NCBI GenBank assembly: GCA_001695595.3
Contig: MBPM02000013.1
Coordinates: 992,001 to 1,056,000, forward strand
Origin: Plasmopara viticola
Lineage: Eukaryota > Oomycota > Peronosporomycetes > Peronosporales > Peronosporaceae
Direction of reading: 5' to 3'
DNA length: 64,000 bases
The stretch's first letter is position 1, and the number at the start of each line of letters is the position of its first letter. Made by a program: the position numbers and the translations under genes. Positions 49,346 to 58,537 of this stretch are shown here, one piece after another. A model generated the notes under the pieces. It did no database searches, was not told the DNA's origin, and saw only the letters and a list, made by a program, of their open reading frames with translations.

Positions 49346-50639
49346 ATGTGATTTCTAGCCCCTCGTTGTAGGCAGAAGTACGCTGCCGGATGCAAAATCT
49401 GACGCGTCATAGACAGCACTAAAGCGTCGTTCTAGATATAGCTAAGCCATGAGCTGGCTGTAACAAAAATATCTCACTTGGCAAACTTTGTTGTTGTTGG
49501 ATGTACTCGACCTTTTTTGTGATCTTTATACGAAGATTCTAGCCTTTTTAGCGTAATGTGCACTGTTCTTGTGTAGGTAATTGACCAGACGAAGCCGCTT
49601 TCTTAAGTCCTTCTGGTTTAACAAAACCGGCCAATTCACAATGCCTAGAAGTTATCCTTGCAAATAAGTACCTTGAAAGGTTTCTCTTGCTTTGTTAAAT
49701 AATTTGTCAGCAATTGCTTTGCACTATAGTATCATTTGCGTACAGCTTATTTGTGCACGTGCTGCCTGCTAAACACTGTATTTGATTGGGCATTGTGAAT
49801 TGACACATCCACCTTTCCGTGTGCAGCACAACTGCTAGCAATATTGCCATCAAAGTATATTCATGCATACGCACAAAGGAGCTTGGCAGTTTGCGTCTCC
49901 CAAGAACTTGTCGCAAAGATTTAGGGCACACCCAAAGCACACTGTTTGCACGGTAAATGGTACGCCACTTTCTCGTGTGAGAAGGTTATCATACCCGTCA
50001 TTGCCTGGTTCATTGTACACCTCGTCAAGTTGTTTAGCAGCTCATTCTCTCGAAAATCTGTGTCTTCGTTGATGGTCACCGCAAGTGGCTTATTATAAGC
50101 GTTTGCGATAATTTACTTTTCATTCGGCTTTCTGACACGAAAAGTCTTCGCGAATATAAGGAACAAGCAACATCTTCTCTATTTCCGCCTCGTTTTTTCT
50201 ACACGATACAATGCGTCATTACGTCACACTGTCCCTTGAGACGGGCTACTGCATGGCCACGCAGTAACCGTTCATAAAGTCAAGTCACTTTATGACGCAC
50301 ACCTCTCAAAGATGATAACACCGAAAACGGATCTCCTGTTTATCATTCGCCCGCGAATGCTACGAAATCGATCCCAGAAATCGATAACTTACTTTATGCA
50401 CCAAGTGTCTCCTTGGCGTCTTCTATATGACCGCTTCATCAAACAGTAATGAAATTTTATTTCTTATATTACCACTACCTCGGCTGTGGTATCAAATCCA
50501 AAATCGTTTCAAGATCTGCCAAGAACATCTCATCCAAGCCAAGCAGAGCATTCCCCGAGTTAATATGATCTTACCTTCGACCGTACTGGTATACGTGTAT
50601 AAAAACGAGGTGTCAAATTATGACCAAAAAGCTATAGCT
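49346..50639. other. non-genic stretch
   Basis: I see nothing that can be named; frames are short and overlap on both strands. Confidence 0.45.
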
Positions 50640-51225
50640 GCCTGAACTCATGCGCTAAAACTTAGCAGTCTCTAGCGCAGGATGCAGGTGGCTATTTGAC
50701 CCAACATATAAATACCCCTCATCACACGATGGATATTTTTTGGTCCTGCTCCTCACTTTTAACATCCATTTGGGTCCAGGGTGAAAAGGCAGCTACACTT
50801 GAAAATGTGATTGCTCGTTCACTCTAGTGGCCTATCTCTGCCTGCCTGAATTCGAATTGTATGGGTTTCTAATAAGGAACTTTGCGATCCTGGGTCGAGC
50901 GAGTGACAACTCGAGCCACAGGATTTGTTCTTATTTGTTCTTGATTTAAGCTACCGGAACCTACGCGCTGGGACTAAGCTGTCTCTATCGCGGGATGCTG
51001 GTAGCAAGGCGGCCCATATTGGGACCGGGTTCCGTACCCCCCATTACACTACGGGGCTTTTTCGGTCAGTGAAGCGTCCCCACCGAACCCTTTTGTTACC
51101 CAATAGGGCGAAAGCTGGTAGGGCAGTCACACACTCGGGTGTGGTGGCTCGTCCACTATAGTGACCTATCTTCGGCTGCTTAATTCAGTTCATATGGGTA
51201 TCGAACCAAATATCTGTCAATCTTG
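50640..51225 (+). repeat. two diverged tandem copies of a ~270-bp repeat
   Basis: Copy A (about 50640-50905) and copy B (about 50940-51225) share blocks in the same order: CTCTAGCGCAGGATGC against CTCTATCGCGGGATGC, then a CACTCTAGTGGCCTATCT-like block against CACTATAGTGACCTATCT, then ATATGGGT and a final GGGTCGAGC against TGAGTCGAGC. Copy A is more AT-rich, and many differences are C-to-T or G-to-A. They could be two LTRs left from a collapsed element. Confidence 0.65.
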
Positions 51226-51604
51226 AGTCGAGCAGCTTTATTTGTCCTGCGAAGACACATTGCGCTGCGCCATGCGTCGCTGTCTTATTCTCGACAACAC
51301 TGACTGTCCTGAAGTGAATATAATTTCGACGCATTGACATTCTTGCGCAGAATCCAATACTGACGCCCACCAAAGAGCTTTGCTTATCATATTCAAAATT
51401 CTGTCTCGCTAAACAAGTATATCATCAATGAGATCAGTGATTTTCTTGAGGCAGAATTTACAAAGGATACTTTACCAAAGGATTGTTGATGTTCCTGCAA
51501 ATCTCCCCTGTGGAAAGTGTTATGTGACCCGTCATAATGCAGTTGTAGACGCGACTATGTAGTGATCACAGTCTGTTAAATTTGGGAAGTACATAAATAA
51601 TCAT
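51226..51604. other. non-genic stretch
   Basis: A short AT-rich spacer between the tandem repeat and copia element 2; nothing is recognised. Confidence 0.5.
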
Positions 51605-51750
51605 TGTTGAGTAGAAAGTAAAAATCGAAGTGAATATATTTATCTAGACCAATGAACAGCTACCATATGATATTACTAACTGTGGCGTACTTGTAAATAC
51701 TGTGACGCCATCCGCTTGTTCAACATGCATTCAGCGGTGTAATTTTAATA
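51605..51750 (-). repeat. copia 2 3' LTR
   Basis: 146 bp, plus strand TGTTGAGTAG to TTTTAATA. The terminal CA/TG dinucleotide has mutated here (TA in place of CA on the plus strand). Confidence 0.92.
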
Positions 51751-51800
51751 CTCCCACTCACCGCAAATGCTGTGTTTCCTTTGTTGCTGACTTGGTCTTG

Positions 51801-52007
51801 ATTCCAAGGTGCTGTTGTGGTGGCCAATAACGCCGGATACCATGCTAGGACGAAGCATGAAGACATCAAGCACCACTCTATCCGTGAGAACGTGCAAGAA
51901 GGACTGTTGGAGATTAAATATATCTACACGAAGAGTCAGCTTGCGGATATGCTGACGAAGGCAGTTGGAACCAAGATGCTGAAGTATTTGCGCGAAGCCT
52001 CCGGAAT
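51801..52007 (+). pseudogene. copia 2 RNase H C-terminal segment, inverted
   Basis: Plus strand, against the element: GAVVVANNAGYHARTKHEDIK, then YIYTKSQLADMLTKA and MLKYLREASG. It is the end of the polyprotein. ATTCC at the left joint and GGAAT at the right joint form a short inverted repeat flanking the block, which suggests inversion between these pentamers. One frame is open across it (51817-52044). Confidence 0.9.
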
Positions 52008-52513
52008 TGTCTTCCAAACCTGTGTGCCTTTAACTTGCTCGTGACCCATGTCCTTTTGCATTGCCCGCGTCCAACTTCTAGTGTGCATAAACTGAGAGCC
52101 ATATACTCAGCTTTCGCAACTATTCGCTGGTCCTTCGACTTGAATACCACTGGTGCGCTTGAAATCATGACCATGATTCCCGAGACCGAGCGTCTGTCAC
52201 CCGTGTTGCTGCCCCAATCTGCATCCGAGTATGCTTTGACCGCAACGCATCCACTTCCTTCGTAGACGATACCGATTTGACGCGTGGTCTTCAGATACCG
52301 TACTATTCGAATTGCTGCGCTCCAATGTTGTAGTCCTGGGTTCTCCAGAAAACGTGATAGCTGCGTCACCACGTAAGCAATATCAGGCCGAGTACATGTC
52401 ATTATGTACAGCAAGCATCCAATCAAAGAGCGATAAGGCTTTGTCCGCATTATCGACCGTTCTCTTCCGTCGTTGATGACTGCTTTGAGGACAACTTCAA
52501 TCCGGATACGCAC
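52008..52513 (-). pseudogene. copia 2 RNase H
   Basis: The minus strand reads YRSLIGCLLYIMTCTRPDIA, VTQLSRFLENPGLQHW, SDADWGSNTGDRRSVSG and AEYMALSLCT, in good condition up to EDN, after which the inverted block starts. The catalytic-type Asp residues of SDADW are present. Confidence 0.88.
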
Positions 52514-52676
52514 GGGTTATCAATGCTCTTGGCATCTTGTTGATCGGATCGCTTGACCACTAGCGAGTTTGTTTGATCATCAATGTTCCAGCTGACCTGT
52601 CGTGATAAATTTTCATACCAAAAATGAATTCCGCCTTACCCAGCTCCTCAATCTTGAATGCAATCTTGTGTGCTTC

Positions 52677-53499
52677 CTATACTTGATTTAGTTCTTTGCT
52701 AGTTCTTCGTGTGATAACCATGTCATCCACATATAGTCCAACGTAAACAAAACCTTCTTTAGGGCTCTTGACATAAACACATCGATCTGCCCCGCAACTC
52801 TTGTCGCCATTCCTGATGAAGACACGATGTATTGTCTTGTTCCAAGCACTTGCTGCTTGCTTCAGTCCGTAGATAGCCTTGTTCAGTTTACATATGTATC
52901 CTTGAGAATTGTCGACACCAAGCGGAACACTTGTATAAACGTCCTCCGTCAACACGCTAACCGTCTTGACGCTCAGCTGTTCCATTTGATAGTCGCATTC
53001 AGCACATACTGCGAAAATTATTCGGATCAAATTCATGTTGGCAACCGGAAAATAAGTCTCGAAAACGTCAACGCCATACTTCTGCTTGAAAATTTTCGCG
53101 ACAAGTTGTGCCTTGTATCGCACAGCGCCATTCTGAGCACGCTTTATGGCAAACACCAATCGTGATCCAATCGTGCGTCCGATCTTCCCTCAAGGCTTCA
53201 ATGTCCGCGTTTGATTCTTTATGAGGGTAAAGCTCACCACCCATTGCTTCGCGCCATTTTAATGCATCGTCGCTTGCCATTGCTTGAGCATACGTATTCG
53301 GTGCGTCCGTATCATCGTCAACACCCACAGCGTAGGCAAGAACGGCTTCCGCAATTAGTTCATCTTCGTCAATCCTAGCACGCTTCGGAGTCGGGGGGCC
53401 CTCACTGCCTTCTGTCGACACTCCACCATCGGAGCCGTTTCTTTTCATCAGCGTGAGCTCACGTCTTATTCTTGTTCGCTCCACTTTAGGCCGAAACAC
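52677..53499 (-). pseudogene. copia 2 hinge end and reverse transcriptase
   Basis: The 160-codon frame 53159-52677 has AVRYKAQLVAK, VCKLNKAIYGLKQAASAWN-type residues (CKLNKAIYGLKQAASAWN) and the catalytic YVDDM; the upstream frame 53499-53068 holds TYAQAMASDDALKWREAM and the acidic linker. A frameshift near 53160 separates the two. The RT core looks better preserved than in element 1. Confidence 0.9.
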
Positions 53500-54619
53500 T
53501 TAATGATCTTCTTGCTGCACTTGAAATGGCTGATGATACTGCGTTAGCTCAAGTCTGTTGTGTACAGGGCTCTCAGAAGGCATTAGCCGCTGTACAACGG
53601 CGCTTGGCGTACGATCCAAATCAACCATTTCGATATCCGCGACTGTCTCTTCGACAGATCCCATGGGGTCGTCCGAAACTGGCTGTCAATCCACTTGATG
53701 CTGAACATCGACTTCGCCACCATCCTTCACTACTTCAACAATTGGTTCCGGCTTGAACTCTTGCGTGTCGTAAACGCCGCCTACCTCACGCTCATCCAAC
53801 CTTACAGAGCGGGTCACTTAAATCTTGGCATTCTCCAAGTTGAACACGCGATAGCCCTTGAAATTCTCTGCATAGCCGAGAAACATTCACTTGAAGCTCT
53901 TGGGTTCCAGTTTGGTCCATTTCACATCGTCAATATGAGCGTATCCTTGCAAACCAAATACGCGCAGGTGATCCATTCGAGGCTTCATCTTGAAAGCTAG
54001 CTCGTACGGAGTGATGTCAGGATGGACCGTATTGCTGGAGCGATCAATTGCTGTATTTACCGCTTCTGTCCACTGTTCCGTCGAAACGCTCTTGTAGTGT
54101 AACATGCTGCATGCTTCCTCCATAATCGTCCTGTTCATACGCTCCGCCACTCCGTTCTGCTGCGGGCTGTATGGGACGGAGCGCTGGTGTACAATTCCGT
54201 TCTCTTGACATATTCGAGCCATTTTCTTGTTTACGAACTCGGTTCCGTTGTCGGATCACAAACACTTTAGTCGTGCACCCCACTGGTCTTCGTATAACGT
54301 CAGGAACTCCTTGAACTTGCCAGCCACTTCACTCTTGCTCTTGATCAGAAAAGTGCAACATATCGTGAAAATCATCCACAAACGTGAGAATGTATTTGGC
54401 ACCACCCTTTGAAATAGTTCTCATGGGCCTCATGACATCTGTGTGAACACGCTCCAACACACGTGTCGTCTTTGTCATTGAACGAGACAGAAGCACTGTG
54501 ACCGTCTGCTTGCCCTTCAAACACTCGGCACACGATACTTTTACACTTTGCTTGATAATTGAAATACCATTACTTGATCGCTGTGTCCTGATCAGCGCAT
54601 CCTTGCTGGGGTGCCCCAT
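53500..54619 (-). pseudogene. copia 2 GAG-pre-integrase and integrase
   Basis: Reading down from 54619: MGHPSKDALIRTQ, CAECLKGKQTV, HTDVMRPMRT (first Asp), then a frameshift inside FVDDF where DDFSRY would be expected (about 54360). The second half reopens at 54222 with [20 protein letters not shown] (catalytic Glu) and runs to 53887. The Arg in VMRPM replaces the Gly of the other copies. The hinge (SVRLDEREVGGVYD-like) follows to 53500. Confidence 0.88.
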
Positions 54620-55476
54620 GCGTGCGTGCCAAAGCTCCCACTAATTGCCAGCCCCGGAATATTCAACGAGACATGCTTCTTCTTGCTCACAGTCAAGAAA
54701 ATACGACTTTCCAACTTTTGTGCCGACGCAATTGCTTGCTTCTTGTTCCAAATGACACATGACGGACGCGAAAACTCCACACCCATGCCACGCTCTACCA
54801 GCTTGCAAACTGACAGCAACCTTCTGTCGAGTCCGGAAATGTGCAGAACGTTAATAATGCGAATGCCCATTCCGCTCAATCCAGTCAATTTTACCGTGCC
54901 GGCTCTTTTGACAAGCAACTTCTTCCCGTCTGCAATCGTGACTTCGATGCGAGCTTCTAGACTCTTGTAATCAAACAAGTTCTTCCTGTCAATCAGCCAT
55001 CCTAATGACCTCTTTTCACCAACAACAAACACCGCGTCGTCGCTGTTGAATCTTTTACCGGCCGGGCAGTTCCGCTTCATGTGTCCAAACTGGTCACAGT
55101 TGAAGCACTTGCCCTTGAATCCGCCGTTATTGCGTGGAGAACCACCCTTTCGTCCATTTTCCCGTCCACCTTTAAGTCTTCTAGCATTTCCATTTACGCG
55201 AAACGCTTCCGCTGCAGCTTCTTTTCTCTGCAGCTTCTCTGACTCTTTGAGCAGCTTCTCCTTGGCTTCAATCAACGACTTGTATTTTTTCACAATCGAC
55301 CAAATCAAGTCGTACGCCGAAGTTAGGTTGCTAAGAAGTACCGCCAGCTGGCGTGACTCATCAATTTGCTCCCCCGTAGTTTGTAGTCCCACTACTAGCT
55401 CGTCAAAAGAGTCTAGATGCTCTGCCATGCTTGTTCCACTTTCCATCTTGAACTCATGTTGTCGACGAGTCATCAC
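54592..55476 (-). pseudogene. copia 2 gag-protease, protease site deleted
   Basis: An open 294-codon frame. A UBN2-type gag comes first (FDELVVGLQTTGEQIDESRQ), then a complete zinc knuckle CFNCDQFGHMKRNC (CX2CX4HX4C), then the protease region. Where element 1 has LIDSGTKSHMTPHRNDL, this copy reads LIDRKNL: about ten codons are missing in frame, including the Ser-Gly of the active site. The frame then runs through the pre-integrase start (GLDRRLLSVCKLVERG). The gag N-terminus lies further right (to about 55745) with stops. Confidence 0.88.
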
Positions 55477-55814
55477 AACACAATTGTGAAGAGTTGAGCG
55501 ATAGTAGAAATCGTGGTGAGTTCCTTACGCCTCCATAGCACGCGTAGCCGACCGAATCTTGGTCTGGTGATAGATCTCAACGCCTCGAACAATGATGCCT
55601 AGAACTTTAGCATCATTAACAAGCCACGCCTTCGTGACGTCCTTCTCTTCCTTGACGGCCAAGATGTGTCACAGGAGAACCTTCCGCGCCAGAGTCATCC
55701 TCATGTTAAACTCCCAGTGGTACTAGTTACCACTTCCTAGGAGGACTTCGGTGCGCTTGTTCATATTGGGCGAGAACGTTGCTTGAGAAGGAAGACTTGT
55801 TGCGGCTGTTAATC

Positions 55815-55960
55815 TGTTGAGTAAGAAGTAAAAACCGAAGTGAATATATTTATCTAGACCAATGAACGGCTACCATATGTAAATATTAATTGTAACGTAC
55901 TTGTAAATACTATGACGTCATCTGCCTGTTCAACATGCATTCAGCGGTGTAATTTTAACA
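55815..55960 (-). repeat. copia 2 5' LTR
   Basis: 146 bp, TGTTGAGTAA to TTTTAACA on the plus strand, the best-kept LTR of this family here. GATTAACAGCCGC follows it in the element sense at the primer-site position. Confidence 0.92.
55913..55920. promoter_or_regulatory. TGACGTCA site in copia 2 LTR
   Basis: A perfect CRE/bZIP-type octamer. The homologous positions in the other copia LTRs read AGACGTCA or TGACGCCA, one base away, consistent with this being the ancestral state. Regulatory use is inferred only. Confidence 0.4.
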
Positions 55961-58128
55961 CCCATACGCATTTATAATTAGACTTTTGCGGTCACAAATG
56001 ACTTTCTGAAGTTGCTAACCGTCTCCATTTTTTCAGGATACATATTATCATATAAAATGTTATAAAGAAAATCGGTAGCTGAAACATTCCAGAGTGCTTA
56101 GACTCAACAAGCAAAGTCAATGCTACAAGACTTAGTGCAGGTTGCGGTAGCCCTTAAAGAGGTGGATTCTGTAGGGTTCATGTTGATTTATCATAAGACT
56201 TTAACTCCAAAAGAAAAGGAGTTTTGTCGTATCTTTTTAATGTAAAGAGATAGTGATAGTCACCTGATCGGAGACGACCAGGAATTCGTTGGAATTGTAC
56301 CCTCTTTTCTGGGTCCGGCGATAAAGCTATAGTTGTTTGCTTGCGGGAAGAACGACAAGTGGTTTTGACACTACATAGGTAGCTAGTATTTAAAGCTGAA
56401 AACCAATTTTGCTCACGCCTCGTAAGCTACGAGCCCAGAAAATTCACGTCGGCGAAGAGTAAAGCTTAAAATGGACATAGCGACTTTGGCAAAGTCGACT
56501 CTGTCTGCTTTCAAACGCGGCTAGCATTGAGAGAAAAGAGCGAGTACGTTCACACACTGAAGCAGATCCGATCGGTTACAAACCTGCTTTGCCGACTGAA
56601 AACTCTCATTCGGCGCATCTCGACAGTTATGAGTCTCGCCAAGACGCACACGACAAGTACCATCAAGTCAAGAATTAAACAAGCCCCAACGACGACTACA
56701 CATGGTACAATCCTTAGCAACCCCATAATTATCGGACAAGCCATCCTAATATATTTGTTGCTGTAATTTTTTATAAAGAATCGGTACAATGCCCATAAGT
56801 TTTCCCTAAGTCTACCCCTGCCCATGTTTTCTTGGCCTGTAATTGGCTGTGGCTAGCCGCCGCAGTTTTATGCTATGCTTCATACTGTACTTGATACTTT
56901 CCTTGATACAAGTACTCGACACTTTTAACTACCATTGACACAAACGCTACTTATAAAGCTTTAAAGCGCTTTTCTTCGGAGCAGACGATTTTCAAACCAT
57001 CGCGTTTGACAGCTGTAGCCTAAAACAAAATTGAAAGCCAATTATATAATATCTCTCGACAGAATACGTGGACGTACCCGGTATGCAAGATAACGAATAC
57101 TACTGCTGGTGTATCATTAAAAGCTGGAATTATTGTCAAAACCGAGCAAATGCCAATCTAGAATATTCACATCAGCAGAAAAGTAAGCTTAATGCTTTGA
57201 ATAAATTTCGCTCATCTCGATTTCATATTATCATGTAAGCTCGATTTGCTCAACTCCACTCAAGCCAAAATAAAGCTCCGTACAAACAGGTAGTCGCTGT
57301 CACAGCTGAGTACGTCCTTCAAATATAGTAAAGAGTGAGACTAATATAGTGGGGGTAGAATCGGTATGAATGTCTTACCGTAAAGCGTTGGTGCGACTTC
57401 CTAGGCGGCCAAAAATCTCACCGTGCTTAAGACCACAAAGTGCTAATTGTGTTTTTCCCCAGTCTATATTCACAATTTCCTGCCGCCTCAGCCACGGAGA
57501 CTCCCACATCGCTTCTTGCTTGCACGTTTTGGTAAGAGCCTCTTTAGTAGTAGTACCAATTTAAGTATCAAGGAAAGTATCCAGTATAATATGAAGCATA
57601 GCATATTACTTTTCGGAAGAAACAGTCTCAAATATTTTTAATATAATCTTTTGCTTAAAGCCAATCATAGGCCGAGAAAACAGAACATAAATTACGATAC
57701 TAGAGAAAATAGTTGAAGTGACCTGCCCATAAACTACGATATTGAAAAAAATAAAGTTGATTTTTAATGCATTTCTTTCCAACGAGAAATGTTAAATATC
57801 GTTATCGTCCGCTTCGATCGCTAAGCCAAAAAATAAGGGTGTCTGCTCCAGGACTTGGGGAGACTAGCTGACGATTTCTTTCTCTTCGAAATCGTTTAAA
57901 TTATGGCTATACGACGATTTTTGACATTCTTGAGGCGTGGCTGCACAATCCACTCTACAGCACAAGCACGCTCTGCAAAGATCGACTGCGGGAAAATTTG
58001 TAATTATATACGAAAGCGTAGCAGCTGCTGCATCATGTCGAGGTGAGAGTGTTCATCGGTTTAAAAATTATAATGAGCGGCTCCTGCACAGTGCACGAAG
58101 CCTGAATCGATCAATGACTGGGCATCGC
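55961..58128. other. AT-rich non-genic stretch
   Basis: No gene is supported. The frames at 56527-56766 (plus) and 56550-56825 (minus) overlap each other; the minus one has a hydrophobic stretch (ACPIIMGLLRIVPCVVVVGA) that looks like chance. Confidence 0.5.
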
Positions 58129-58464
58129 CTAGAAGCCATTTAATCTCAATCCAAACGAGCAACGATTTGAAGACAGCGGCGGCACAAAGAACACTGGCAT
58201 GCGGTGGTCAAGCATTGGCTGTACTGGAATTGAACTAGCGCTAGCGATGCGAGAGGCCAGTGTACTGCTCCGAGGCGGGGTGTATGCGCTCATCGGGACT
58301 TTCGAAGTGTCGCTACCACAGAAGAGCATGACTTTTTGGCGCCCATGAGATGAGCTGATGCGATCTTCGATGGTCGAGACATTCGTCATGGAGGGTTTGC
58401 CAGTGGGAGCCACAGAGCGACGGAAGAGGCCACCAAGGCCAATGGCTCGTATGAAGGCACGCAT
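58129..58464 (-). CDS. unrecognised GSD/KMP-box protein, 111 aa
   Basis: The shortest member of the family and the one that shows its minimum: a basic start MRAFIRAIGLGGLFRR (1-15), box 1 KVMLFCGSD at 44-52, box 2 DHRMPVFFVPPLS at 86-98. The first part corresponds to RGLMRAIGGIFKRK of the 262-aa member. The remainder is Ser/Thr/Pro-rich. The ATG is preceded 57-73 bp upstream by an initiator-like TTCATTCTTGAATTC. It stands alone, 17.5 kb from the tandem pair and on the other strand, so the family is dispersed. Alternative: a truncated copy of a longer gene, but the start and promoter motif argue for a small complete gene. Function unknown. Confidence 0.75.
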   Translation of the reverse strand: MRAFIRAIGLGGLFRRSVAPTGKPSMTNVSTIEDRISSSHGRQKVMLFCGSDTSKVPMSAYTPPRSSTLASRIASASSIPVQPMLDHRMPVFFVPPLSSNRCSFGLRLNGF

Positions 58465-58520
58465 AATAGGACGGCGATACTGGACTGTCGGTATTTACTG
58501 CTGATTTGAGGCACGCACGC

Positions 58521-58537
58521 GGAATTCAAGAATGAAG
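58521..58537 (-). promoter_or_regulatory. oomycete initiator-like motif
   Basis: On the minus strand it reads CTTCATTCTTGAATTCC, which fits the oomycete initiator plus flanking region (TCATTYYNCAWTTT) at most positions. It lies upstream of the 111-aa gene and resembles the motif before the 262-aa relative. Confidence 0.5.

Larger units (their letters stand above)
51605..55960 (-). mobile_element. Ty1/copia retrotransposon 2, full length but decayed
   Basis: A 4356-bp element in minus orientation with two 146-bp LTRs. It holds gag with an intact zinc knuckle, protease remnant, integrase, reverse transcriptase with YVDDM, and RNase H. The 3'-most pol segment (51801-52007) is inverted. The gag-protease frame is open for 294 codons but the protease active site is deleted; integrase and the hinge are frameshifted. 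By hand count about 16 of 146 LTR positions differ, 13 of them transitions. A purine-rich tract (GGTGAGTGGGAG in the element sense) abuts the 3' LTR. There is no clear target-site duplication. Confidence 0.95.
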
